18,855 bases of DNA from Bacteroidales bacterium (GCA_024401915.1 JAKSKA010000004.1:1-18855), one strand, 5' to 3'; positions 1 through 7,081 are shown, counted from the first letter of the stretch. Made by a program: numbers and translations. The notes: generated from the letters alone by a model not told the origin.

Positions 1-179
1 CCCCCGGCGGGCTAAAGCCCTTCTGCTCGGGCCGCAAGCCTAAAAAGGCTTGCTGTAAACACCCTCACGACCCTCGGGCGCGTAAGAGGGGGAACCATGA
101 GCGAAGCGAATGGTGGGGTCGAGCGTAGCGAGACGGTGCCGGTGGAGAGCAGCCGACGCTCGAAGGCAATAAGAATAGA
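1..179. repeat. Repeat-rich intergenic spacer with several hairpins
   Basis: No gene is seen here. The stretch holds stacked short inverted repeats. One is a 4-bp stem with a TAAA loop at 9-20. Another is a perfect 8-bp stem with an AAAA loop at 34-53 (GCAAGCCT/AGGCTTGC). At 71-92 there is an imperfect palindrome CCCTC...GAGGG. ACCAT/ATGGT (94-98/110-114) encloses GAGCGAAGCGA, and GTC/GAC (118-120/132-134) encloses GAGCGTAGCGA. Two blocks, 71-92 and 141-162, recur in the spacer at 7107-7175. It lies downstream of the minus-strand dehydrogenase, but no stem is followed by a U-tract in that direction, so a simple intrinsic terminator is not evident. It looks like a multi-module intergenic repeat element. 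Confidence 0.7.
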
Positions 180-1523
180 CTAGATTTCCCAGGCGCCACC
201 CTTGCCGAACACGGCGGCAACGAGTTCGTCATAGAAGCGGCCGCGTTTCGCGAGGTCGAGGAGGTTGATCCTGTAGCGCATCAGCTGGGTATAGGGAACG
301 ATCGAGAGCAGTTTCTCGCGGCTTACTCCGATATCCTCCGGATCGGCGGGCGCGCCGACAATCCTGAAGCACTTCTGCATCTTCTCGAAGGTCCAGACCT
401 GCTTGCGGTATTTCTCCTTGAGCTCTGGCCAGTTCTCCTTGAAGCGCGTAAGTTGGGCGCGAACCTCGTCGGCGTCGTGATACTTCAGGGCTATCTGCTT
501 CGCACCGAACTCGGGGTCCACGAAGTCCTTGAACACCTCGCGGGCGCGGGCCTGCTCCTGCTCGAGCGTAGGCCAGGCGGCGGCGCAAGCGTCAGGGTCG
601 AGCTTCGTGAGGTCGAGTTTGAGGAACTCGTCGAAGAACGCGCACATCGTCAGGGTTCCGATGGCCACCTGGAATCCGTGGCTCTGCAGCTCGCCCTTAT
701 AGCGGTGGGCGGTCATATCGAGATAGTGGCTGAAGAGATGGTCGGTGCAGGATGCAGGACGGCTGGTGCGCGCGATCTGCATAGCTATACCGCTGAGTGT
801 CAGGCCTGCAAAGAGGTCGCCAACGGCATCGGTATCGCCGGCCGCAACCTTCTCGGGCTGGTCCATAATGGCGTGGAGCACGTCCTGGAGCACCGCCCAG
901 GCATCGGGAATGATGGGTTCGGTGCCGAAAAGGTCGGCGATCATCCATTCCGCACCGCAGGGTATCTTGGCAGCAAGGTCAGCATAGCCTGCGGCGGTCA
1001 TCCACTTCGGTGCCGCTGCGATGACTTTCGTGTCGGCGACGATGGCGCGGGGAGCCGGGCACTCGAAGGTCTGCTTAAGGCCCTGGTAGGTGATGGACGC
1101 GCCGAAAGAGGAATAGCCGTCCACGGACGCGGCCGTGGGCACGCTGAGGTAGCTCTGGCCGAGATGGTGCGCCGAGAGCTTGCAGAGGTCGTTGATGACG
1201 CCGGAACCGACTGAAATAGCAACGGCGCCGCTCTTCCTGACCTGCTCTTCGACCATCTCGACATACTTCCACTCCGCGTGGAACTTCTCGTCGGGAATGA
1301 GGAAATACGAAGTGGGGATACCGGCTTTCTGCATCTCCGCATACACCCTCTCGCCCGCTGCGGGCCAGGTGTTGCAGTCGGCGATGATTATCGCTCCGCG
1401 TCCCGGGAACTGCTCTGCAAATACGACAGGCACCCTTCCGAGACAGTCGGGAGCCATCTCGAACACTTTGGTATCGCTGGCTTTCTGCAGCGATTTCTCA
1501 AGATACTCTTTAGTTATTATCAT
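180..1523 (-). CDS. araM: sn-glycerol-1-phosphate dehydrogenase (AraM/EgsA family)
   Basis: A 447-aa cytoplasmic enzyme of the iron-ADH/glycerol dehydrogenase superfamily that interconverts dihydroxyacetone phosphate and sn-glycerol 1-phosphate with NAD(P)H. The nucleotide-binding motif GSGVIND is at residues 106-112, followed by SVPTAASVDGYSSFGAS (127-143). Likely metal ligands are D182 (GYADLAAK), H262 (SCTDHLFSH) and H282 (QSHGFQVAIG), the positions expected for this family. It is longer than the roughly 390-400 aa usual for Bacillus and archaeal enzymes, with the extra length toward the C-terminus. Its ATG lies inside the end of the upstream OPA transporter gene (14-bp overlap), so translation is probably coupled. 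In Bacillus subtilis this family makes G1P for an ether-linked prenyl lipid and sits in the arabinose operon next to the HAD phosphatase gene araL. Here the partner is a phosphate-ester porter, which suggests catabolism or salvage of a glycerol-phosphate compound. Family assignment is firm; direction and role are inferred. Confidence 0.9.
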   Translation of the reverse strand: MIITKEYLEKSLQKASDTKVFEMAPDCLGRVPVVFAEQFPGRGAIIIADCNTWPAAGERVYAEMQKAGIPTSYFLIPDEKFHAEWKYVEMVEEQVRKSGAVAISVGSGVINDLCKLSAHHLGQSYLSVPTAASVDGYSSFGASITYQGLKQTFECPAPRAIVADTKVIAAAPKWMTAAGYADLAAKIPCGAEWMIADLFGTEPIIPDAWAVLQDVLHAIMDQPEKVAAGDTDAVGDLFAGLTLSGIAMQIARTSRPASCTDHLFSHYLDMTAHRYKGELQSHGFQVAIGTLTMCAFFDEFLKLDLTKLDPDACAAAWPTLEQEQARAREVFKDFVDPEFGAKQIALKYHDADEVRAQLTRFKENWPELKEKYRKQVWTFEKMQKCFRIVGAPADPEDIGVSREKLLSIVPYTQLMRYRINLLDLAKRGRFYDELVAAVFGKGGAWEI

Positions 1524-2823
1524 TTGTCTTGACTTTATGATTCCACAATGTTGCTATTATAATACACCCGACAACGCTGAATCCCGCCATCAGAATGAAG
1601 ATGGGATGCCAGCCGAAAGTGTCGGCGAACTTTCCGAGAGGATAACCCGTAACGAGGGTGCTGAGGTAGCTCATAAAACCTATGATGCCGACTGCCGATG
1701 AAGCGGCCTTCTTCGACACGTCATTGGATGCGATCACGCCGAGAAGGGCCTGGGGGCCGTAAAGGAAGAAGCCGGCAAGCGCAAGCATAATGAGGAAGAG
1801 CACCGGGGAGTTCATATCCTGTATGTAATGGAGTGCGACGAGACACAGGGCCACGATTGCCATCTCGATGGCGCACACGCGCTGCGAGCGGCTCTTGAAC
1901 AGCTTGTCGGACACGAAGCCCGCGAAGACCATTCCGAGACAGCCGGCGACCTCGAAGATAGCCACCGTCCAACCGGAAAGCGCAGCACTCAGACCCATCT
2001 CCTGGAGCATCGAAGGGCCCCAGTCGAGGATGGCGAAGCGGACGACATAGACAAAGAGGTCGGTGACCGCGAGTATCCAGACGACGGGGTTGAGGAACAC
2101 CTTGTGGAGCAGGAACTTGCGCCATTCCTTCTTGTCGCCGGCCTTCTCGTCATCGAGTTCGCCCTCGACCTTGGGAAGCTCTGGCAGCCCGACGGACCTG
2201 GGTGTGTCGCGGAGCGTTACGATGATGAAGAAAACGCCGAAAAGCCCTATCGCCGCAGGGACCCAGAAGCACATCTGCCAGCTGGTGAGGTAGCCGCAGA
2301 TAACGGCGGCCACGAAGGCACCGACGCTGTGGGACGTGTTCCAAAGGCTCATCTTGGTGGCCAGTTCGTGAGGCGGAACCCAGCTGACCATCAAGTGGTT
2401 GCAGGGAGAGAAGCCGCAGCCCTGGAATATCTGGTTGATGATGTACAGGACGGACATTATCGTGACGAAGCCGCCGATGAAGTCGGGGCCGTCGGCAGCG
2501 CCCGTAAGCATAGTGGTGAGCTTTCCGGTGAGGCCGAAGAGGAAGTTCACGAGGACGCAGACGCCCAGGCCTATCACCAGATGCCAGCGGGCATTGGTGC
2601 GGTCGGCGATGACGCCGTTTATGAGCTTCGAAACACCGTAGATGATGCCTCCGGCCGAGATGATTGCGCCGAACTGGGCCTTCGTTATGTCAGGATATGC
2701 GTTCTGGATAAGCGGAATTGCGAAGGAGAAGTTCTTCCTCACGAAATAGAACATCGCGTAGCCTATCATCGAACAGATGATCACCCGCCACTGCCAATAC
2801 TTGAAACTATGTTTTGTCTGCAT
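1510..2823 (-). CDS. OPA-family organophosphate:phosphate antiporter (GlpT/UhpT-like), copy 1
   Basis: A 12-helix inner-membrane major facilitator protein of about 437 aa. The OPA hallmarks are intact: FYFVRKN with R29 and VVRFAILDWG with R262 match the two phosphate-binding arginines of GlpT (R45, R269), and WNTSHSVG carries H165, matching GlpT H165. A charged central loop (residues about 209-241) separates the two six-helix halves. An in-frame start at 2856 exists, but the ATG at 2823 (MQTKHSFKYWQWR) aligns with the start of the paralogue at 5029 and is preferred. The last 14 bp overlap the G1P dehydrogenase gene, so the two form an operon. A weak -7-like sequence (TAAATTCG) lies at 2852-2845 on this strand. 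Family members exchange cytosolic phosphate for glycerol phosphate, hexose phosphates or phosphoglycerates; the dehydrogenase partner favours a glycerol-phosphate-like substrate, but this is inference. Confidence 0.92.
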   Translation of the reverse strand: MQTKHSFKYWQWRVIICSMIGYAMFYFVRKNFSFAIPLIQNAYPDITKAQFGAIISAGGIIYGVSKLINGVIADRTNARWHLVIGLGVCVLVNFLFGLTGKLTTMLTGAADGPDFIGGFVTIMSVLYIINQIFQGCGFSPCNHLMVSWVPPHELATKMSLWNTSHSVGAFVAAVICGYLTSWQMCFWVPAAIGLFGVFFIIVTLRDTPRSVGLPELPKVEGELDDEKAGDKKEWRKFLLHKVFLNPVVWILAVTDLFVYVVRFAILDWGPSMLQEMGLSAALSGWTVAIFEVAGCLGMVFAGFVSDKLFKSRSQRVCAIEMAIVALCLVALHYIQDMNSPVLFLIMLALAGFFLYGPQALLGVIASNDVSKKAASSAVGIIGFMSYLSTLVTGYPLGKFADTFGWHPIFILMAGFSVVGCIIIATLWNHKVKTNDNN

Positions 2824-2864
2824 AATCAGTTGGATTGCAATTCGCGAATTTAACAATAATTATC

Positions 2865-2872
2865 TACTTTTG
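2865..2872 (+). promoter_or_regulatory. Bacteroidota -7 promoter element for rnhB
   Basis: TACTTTTG matches the Bacteroidota -7 consensus TAnnTTTG. The -33 position (about 2841-2844, TTCG) is a weak match to TTTG. Only 7 nt separate the element from the ATG at 2880, so the transcript would be nearly leaderless; from the alternative ATG at 2910 it would have a leader of about 30 nt. Confidence 0.55.
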
Positions 2873-2879
2873 CATCATA

Positions 2880-3491
2880 ATGGGCAGGACAATACATCTG
2901 AAGGCCTTTATGAACGAAGGGCTGGTCGAAGCCGGGTGCGACGAAGCGGGCCGCGGGCCGCTTGCGGGCCCCGTGTTCGCCGCCGCAGTGATCCTGCCTC
3001 CGGATTTCCATCACCCGCTGCTCAACGACTCGAAACAGATGAGCCGCAAGAACAGGGACCTGCTGCGGGAGGTGGTTGAAAAAGAGGCGGTGGCCTGGGC
3101 TGTGGAAGCGGTCAGTGCGGAGGAGATAGATGCGCTCAACATACTGTGGGCAAGCGTGACCGGTATGCAGCGCGCCGTCCTGAAACTGCCGGTACGCCCC
3201 GATTTCCTGCTCATAGACGGCAACCGTTTCCGCCCCTTCGAGGGCTTCCGCTACCAGACGGTCGTCCACGGCGACGCCACCTACGCTTCGATTGCGGCCG
3301 CCTCCGTGCTCGCAAAGACACGGCGCGACGAATATATGGAAAAACTGGCTCTGGAGTACCCGCAATACGGATGGGAACGCAATATGGGCTACCCTACACC
3401 GGAGCACATAGAAGCGATAAAGAGATACGGGCTCACTCCCGAGCACCGCAGGAGCTTCCACCCCAAGGAGCTGGAGCCGTCGCTTTTCTGA
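2880..3491 (+). CDS. rnhB: Ribonuclease HII
   Basis: A cytoplasmic endonuclease that cuts the RNA strand of RNA-DNA hybrids and removes single ribonucleotides from DNA, starting ribonucleotide excision repair. The protein is 203 aa from the ATG at 2880. The catalytic motif GCDEAGRGPLAGPV gives D21 and E22; NDSKQ follows at 49-53, LIDGN supplies D113, and ASVLAKTRRD supplies D150. The C-terminal MGYPTPEH and HRRSF stretches are typical of RNase HII. Starts at 2880 and 2910 are both possible. I prefer 2880 because, as I recall Bacteroides homologues, residues before VEAGCDEAGRG (FMNEGL) still align with them, which puts the start upstream of 2910. The gene diverges from the OPA/dehydrogenase pair and ends 6 nt short of the convergent ZIP gene with no terminator hairpin between. 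Confidence 0.95.
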   Translation: MGRTIHLKAFMNEGLVEAGCDEAGRGPLAGPVFAAAVILPPDFHHPLLNDSKQMSRKNRDLLREVVEKEAVAWAVEAVSAEEIDALNILWASVTGMQRAVLKLPVRPDFLLIDGNRFRPFEGFRYQTVVHGDATYASIAAASVLAKTRRDEYMEKLALEYPQYGWERNMGYPTPEHIEAIKRYGLTPEHRRSFHPKELEPSLF

Positions 3492-3497
3492 ATTATT

Positions 3498-4250
3498 TCA
3501 GGCGAACAGCTTTTCGAGGATCAGCAAAGACATAAAGCCGACAAGCAGGGCGTAGGTCGCCTGCTTCTGGTAGCCGTGAGCGTGGGTCTCCGGGATCATC
3601 TCATCCGAGACCACATAGAGCATTGCGCCGCCGCCGAAGCCGAGCATCACGGGAAGCATCAGCTTGGACACCTCTCCCATTCCGAAACCGGCCCAGACTC
3701 CCGCTACCTCAAGAAGAGCTATCGTAATGGCTATCAGGAAGGTGCGCAGGCTGGAAACGCCTTCGAGCAGCAGAGGTGCTATTATGACCATTCCCTCCGG
3801 GATATTCTGGATGGCTATGCCCAGAGATACGGTCCAGCCCGAGATCCCGGCTTCCGCGCCGCTCACGCTGACGCCGGCCGCCAGTCCCTCCGGGAACTTG
3901 TGGAGGGCCACCGCCATCACGAAAAGAAGCACCCTGTTGAGGCTGGGGTTGTTTCGGTGGAGTTCCGGGTCAAGGCCGGTGATGGTATGGAGGTGAGGGG
4001 TCACGAAGTCCAGCAGATTGAGGAAAACCGCACCCGCAATAACGCCGAGGGCCACCCACCACCAATGTGGGGTTCCGGAGAAGGCCGGCAGAATCAGACC
4101 GACGGTCGAAGAAGCCAGCATTATTCCGGCACAGAATCCCAGGACTGCATCATTCAGTTTGTGGGGAAGTTCCTTGAAGAAAAAACCAAGGATAGAACCT
4201 ATTATCGTTGCGCCGCACAGACCCGCGGCGCTTAGCCATACCTGCATCAT
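3498..4250 (-). CDS. ZIP-family divalent metal transporter (ZupT-like)
   Basis: A roughly 250-aa inner-membrane protein with about eight hydrophobic helices, moving zinc or another divalent cation into the cytoplasm. The family signatures are HKFPEG (residues 117-122) and QNIPEG (148-153) in the two central helices, corresponding to the HNxPEG/HNIPEG metal-binding motifs. The second carries Q instead of the usual H, as in some ZIP proteins. A short loop with HLHT (residues about 86-89) and HRNN (98-101) could bind metal. In-frame TTG (4259) and ATG (4250, 4247) starts are available; ATG 4250 is chosen. It is transcribed divergently from the PMM-like HAD gene. Metal specificity cannot be read from sequence. 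It has no visible link to the phosphate-ester genes around it, except that both the dehydrogenase and the HAD enzyme need metal ions. Confidence 0.9.
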   Translation of the reverse strand: MMQVWLSAAGLCGATIIGSILGFFFKELPHKLNDAVLGFCAGIMLASSTVGLILPAFSGTPHWWWVALGVIAGAVFLNLLDFVTPHLHTITGLDPELHRNNPSLNRVLLFVMAVALHKFPEGLAAGVSVSGAEAGISGWTVSLGIAIQNIPEGMVIIAPLLLEGVSSLRTFLIAITIALLEVAGVWAGFGMGEVSKLMLPVMLGFGGGAMLYVVSDEMIPETHAHGYQKQATYALLVGFMSLLILEKLFA

Positions 4251-4256
4251 AATTGG

Positions 4257-4264
4257 CAAAGTTA
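4257..4264 (-). promoter_or_regulatory. -7 promoter element for the ZIP transporter
   Basis: On the minus strand TAACTTTG fits TAnnTTTG exactly. It ends only 6 nt before the ATG at 4250, so the mRNA would be leaderless or nearly so. No convincing -33 TTTG is seen at the expected distance. Confidence 0.5.
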
Positions 4265-4275
4265 CGGCTTTTTGT

Positions 4276-4283
4276 TAAATTTG
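4276..4283 (+). promoter_or_regulatory. -7 promoter element for the HAD/OPA operon
   Basis: TAAATTTG matches TAnnTTTG exactly. TTGG at 4253-4256, 19 nt upstream, is a near match to the -33 element TTTG. The predicted start leaves a leader of about 20 nt before the ATG at 4308. The element lies 11 bp from the oppositely directed -7 of the ZIP gene, so the two promoters compete for the same DNA. Confidence 0.6.
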
Positions 4284-4307
4284 CATACCGAAACGACCAC
4301 ATATTAT

Positions 4308-5024
4308 ATGTCCGAAACACAAAAAAGACTTGTCGCGCTCGACCTGGACGGTACTCTGACCCAGCACAGGAGTCCACTGGACGAAAAACACATAAAGCTT
4401 CTCGACTCCCTCGCGGAGAGATACAAGATAATAATGGTGGGAGCAGGCAACTGCCCCAGGATCTACAAGCAGATGGGTGAATACCCCATCGACATAATTG
4501 GCAACTACGGGATGCAGGAAAGCCGCATCGAAGGCGGCGCCTTCAAGATAATCCGGGACGACAAGGTGCTTCCGGACAGGGAGTTCTTCAGGGAGAAGAC
4601 GGATTATCTCAGGAAGAAATACGGCTACACCGAATACAGGGGCGAGGCCCTCGAATTCCACGACAGCGGAATGGTCACGTTCCCGCGGCCCGGCACGAAG
4701 GCCGACATCGCGGACAAGATCGCCTTCGACCCCGACAGGAGCAGACGCCACGTGCTCTACCCCGAAGTCCTGGAAATCTTCCAGGGTTACGAGGTCTATG
4801 TCGGAGGTTCCTCCTCCTTCGATTTCGCCCCGTCAGGATACAACAAATACGACGCCCTGGTGCGTTATGGCAATGAACACGGGTACTCCGTGGACGAGAT
4901 GGTCTATGTCGGCGACGACTTCGGCGACGGCGGCGGAGACAGCCACATACGCATCAAGGGAATGGACTATGTCCAGATATACGATTACAGGGAAAGCCCC
5001 GAAAAACTAAAATTCCTCCTATAA
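4308..5024 (+). CDS. HAD-superfamily protein resembling eukaryotic-type phosphomannomutase
   Basis: A 238-aa cytoplasmic HAD type IIB protein. Motif I is ALDLDGTLT with nucleophile D12 and acid/base D14. The motif II region is IIMVGAGN (41-48). The cap-side stretch GGSSSFDFAPSGYNK (166-180) resembles the GGxxSFDVFPxGWDK segment of eukaryotic phosphomannomutases and supplies K180. VGDDFGDGGGDSH (201-213) corresponds to the Mg2+-binding GDxxxxGGNDxE segment. NYGMQES (66-72) and ALEFHDSGMVTF also have PMM counterparts. It could be a hexose-phosphate mutase or a phosphatase on a related phosphosugar. The stop is 4 nt before the next gene, an OPA antiporter, so its substrate is probably what that porter imports. 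ATG 4308 is chosen over an upstream in-frame TTG (4272) because the latter overlaps the -7 element. The family is well supported; the reaction is not. Confidence 0.8.
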   Translation: MSETQKRLVALDLDGTLTQHRSPLDEKHIKLLDSLAERYKIIMVGAGNCPRIYKQMGEYPIDIIGNYGMQESRIEGGAFKIIRDDKVLPDREFFREKTDYLRKKYGYTEYRGEALEFHDSGMVTFPRPGTKADIADKIAFDPDRSRRHVLYPEVLEIFQGYEVYVGGSSSFDFAPSGYNKYDALVRYGNEHGYSVDEMVYVGDDFGDGGGDSHIRIKGMDYVQIYDYRESPEKLKFLL

Positions 5025-5028
5025 TACT

Positions 5029-6396
5029 ATGGATGCACTGACAGAGAAGAAATACAGCCGCTGGCAGTGGCGCACCATCATCTGCCTGATGATAGGCTAC
5101 GCACTGTTCTATTTCGTACGCAAGAACCTTTCGATGGCCATTCCGGCAATGGAGGCCGAGCTGGGGATAAGCAAGGTCCAGCTGGGTATCTTTATGACCC
5201 TCAACGGAGTCATCTACGGTGCCTCCCGCTTTGTGAACGGCTACCTCGTGGACAGGTTCAGCCGCCGCAAGATAATGTCCCTGGGGCTCCTGCTCTCAGC
5301 AATCGTGAACCTCATCCTGGCCTTCAGCCCATCGATGAATTCCTTTATGCATCTTCTGGACGCGGAAGGCAAGGCGACTATGGGCTTCGTCTATCTCATC
5401 GGCGGCCTCTGGCTCGTTAACGGCTATCTCCAGGGAATGGGCGTGCCCCCCTGCGTGAGCCTTCTTTCCCACTGGGTACATCCCGACGAGCTGCCCACAA
5501 AGCAGGCGATATGGAACACATCCCACAGCATAGGTGCCGGTCTGGTAGTAGTGCTGTGCGGATTCCTCCTCAAGACCTTCGGCTACAGTGCGTGGAACCT
5601 CTGCTTCATAGTTCCCGCCGCCCTCGCACTGATCGGCGTTCCCGTGATCTTCTTCGGGATCAAGGACTCCCCCACCGAAGTCGGGCTGCCTCCCGTTGAG
5701 AAGATGGGCGCGGATGGCGCGGCGGAGAAGGAGAACACGATGAGCAAGGAGCTTCAGAACAAGATAATGCGCAAGATGGTTTTCCAGAATCCCGTGCTCT
5801 GGATAATAGCCCTCGCGAACTTCTGTATGAACGTCATCAGGGGCACCATCCTCGACTGGGGAGGTACCTTCCTCGTACAGGACAAGGGTTTCGACATATC
5901 CGTGGCCGGCTCCGTGATAGGCAGCTGCGAACTCATCGGCGGCATTCTGGGAATGCTGGTCTCAGGGTGGGTTACCGACAGGTTCTTCGCCCACAAGGCC
6001 CATAGGACCTGTCTCGTGTGTATGGTTATGACCACCGTCTGCTTCGCGCTGTTCTGGGGCTGCAGCGGCACCGCCGCCACCATCATCTTCCTGCTCCTGT
6101 CAGCCTTCTTCATCTACGGCCCCCAGGCGCTATACGGCACCTGTGCATCGATGCAGTGCACCAAATATGCAGCGGGCACCGGCAACGGCCTGATCGGGAT
6201 ACTCGGCTACCTCAGCACCTTCGTCAGCGGCATCTGGTTCGGCCACGTGGCCAGCTCGGTTCTCGGATGGGAGAGGGTCTATATCTACACGATCGCCTTC
6301 GGAGTGCTCGGCTCGCTGATCATCGCACTTATCTGGAAGGTCCCCGCCGACGGGTATGCCAAGGTGGAGAGGATCATAGCTGAGAACGGGGAATAA
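5029..6396 (+). CDS. OPA-family organophosphate:phosphate antiporter, copy 2
   Basis: A 455-aa, 12-helix inner-membrane major facilitator protein. FYFVRKN carries R31, WNTSHSIG carries H166, and NVIRGTILDWGG carries R271; these three positions correspond to the phosphate-binding R45, H165 and R269 of GlpT. It is clearly paralogous to the transporter at 1510-2823, sharing WQWRxIICxMIGYAxFYFVRKN near the start, but the copies have diverged in the loops and in the region after the second arginine, so substrates may differ. The charged central loop covers about residues 212-250. It follows the PMM-like HAD gene by 4 nt and is certainly cotranscribed. The context suggests uptake of a phosphorylated sugar or polyol handled by the HAD protein. 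Confidence 0.92.
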   Translation: MDALTEKKYSRWQWRTIICLMIGYALFYFVRKNLSMAIPAMEAELGISKVQLGIFMTLNGVIYGASRFVNGYLVDRFSRRKIMSLGLLLSAIVNLILAFSPSMNSFMHLLDAEGKATMGFVYLIGGLWLVNGYLQGMGVPPCVSLLSHWVHPDELPTKQAIWNTSHSIGAGLVVVLCGFLLKTFGYSAWNLCFIVPAALALIGVPVIFFGIKDSPTEVGLPPVEKMGADGAAEKENTMSKELQNKIMRKMVFQNPVLWIIALANFCMNVIRGTILDWGGTFLVQDKGFDISVAGSVIGSCELIGGILGMLVSGWVTDRFFAHKAHRTCLVCMVMTTVCFALFWGCSGTAATIIFLLLSAFFIYGPQALYGTCASMQCTKYAAGTGNGLIGILGYLSTFVSGIWFGHVASSVLGWERVYIYTIAFGVLGSLIIALIWKVPADGYAKVERIIAENGE

Positions 6397-6417
6397 CGGC
6401 GTTTTGAAAATAAATCG

Positions 6418-6425
6418 TATATTTG
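6418..6425 (+). promoter_or_regulatory. -7 promoter element for the outer-membrane protein gene
   Basis: TATATTTG matches TAnnTTTG exactly. It leaves a roughly 30-nt, very AT-rich leader before the ATG at 6460, typical of well-expressed Bacteroidota genes. A TTTTG at 6402-6406 is too close to act as the -33 element. Confidence 0.65.
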
Positions 6426-6459
6426 CAGGCAGAACTTTTAATTTTTTTATTTCAATATT

Positions 6460-7053
6460 ATGAAAAAACTTTTTACAACACTCGCTCTTGTAGCCCTTTC
6501 AGCTACAGCATTTGCACAGTTGGATTTCGGTGTAGGTTATCTCAACCAGACAATGAAACTCACCGTCTCAGCCAGCGGTTATACTGAGTCCGAAAGCGAA
6601 AATCTCAACGGTTTCTACGTAGGCGCAGACTACACCGTAGCGAAGCTCGGTCCCGTCAACGTAACTCCCGGCGCATACCTCGCACTTTCCTCCTATAAAG
6701 AGACTAACGGCAAGGCCAGCTTCTTCGCTCTCGACATCCCCGTCAATTTCAGCTACGGCATCGATTTCTCAAGCGCTGTCCGCGGATTCATCTACGCAGG
6801 CCCTACCTTCGAGATCGGTATCACCGCTGACGAGAAAGCGGGGGATGTCTCCTACAACATGTATGAGGATATGCTCAAGCGCTTTGACATCAAGCTCGGC
6901 GGCGGCATCGGAGTCGATATCAACAGCCTTATCCGCGTAACCGCAGGTTACAACGCAGGTCTCCTCAACCTTCTTAAGAAAGACATTTACCCTGGAGTTG
7001 ACACCAAGTGCAAGACCAACCAGTTCCACGTAGGCGTTGCTTACCTCTTCTAA
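6460..7053 (+). CDS. Small secreted outer-membrane beta-barrel protein
   Basis: A 197-aa protein with a clear Sec signal peptide: MKKLFTTLALVALSATAFA, predicted cleavage after A19, mature N-terminus QLDFGVGYLN. The mature part alternates short amphipathic strands rich in Y, G, V and aromatic residues (GFYVGADYTV, FSYGIDF, GFIYAGPTFEIGI, IRVTAGYNAGLL) and ends in the strand FHVGVAYLF with the terminal phenylalanine recognised by the BAM assembly machinery. Eight strands, an OmpX/OmpW-like or generic porin-family barrel, would fit the length. Residues about 122-143 (DEKAGDVSYNMYEDMLKR region) would be an extracellular loop or periplasmic turn. It has its own promoter and terminator and appears monocistronic. 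No specific function can be assigned. Confidence 0.85.
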   Translation: MKKLFTTLALVALSATAFAQLDFGVGYLNQTMKLTVSASGYTESESENLNGFYVGADYTVAKLGPVNVTPGAYLALSSYKETNGKASFFALDIPVNFSYGIDFSSAVRGFIYAGPTFEIGITADEKAGDVSYNMYEDMLKRFDIKLGGGIGVDINSLIRVTAGYNAGLLNLLKKDIYPGVDTKCKTNQFHVGVAYLF

Positions 7054-7081
7054 TCAGGATTATTACTCCAACAATAATAAA

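Noticed and set aside
34..53. Perfect 8-bp hairpin as an intrinsic terminator for the G1P dehydrogenase gene
   Set aside because: It lies more than 125 nt past the stop codon, and the Ts/As are in the loop, not after the stem, so it lacks the U-tract of an intrinsic terminator.
94..134. CRISPR-like array from the repeated GAGCGWAGCGA
   Set aside because: Only two 11-nt copies, framed by different stems, no regular spacers and no cas genes.
1828..2853. 341-codon open frame on the plus strand opposite OPA porter copy 1
   Set aside because: The opposite strand encodes a clear 12-helix transporter. The plus-strand product is very hydrophilic (H, D and E rich), the typical mirror of hydrophobic codons.
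2824..2856. N-terminal extension of OPA porter copy 1 from the start at 2856
   Set aside because: The extra 11 residues have no counterpart in the paralogue at 5029, and the region is the divergent promoter area; ATG 2823 fits better.
4251..4259. TTG start for the ZIP transporter at 4259
   Set aside because: It overlaps the predicted -7 element, and ATG codons at 4250 and 4247 are available.
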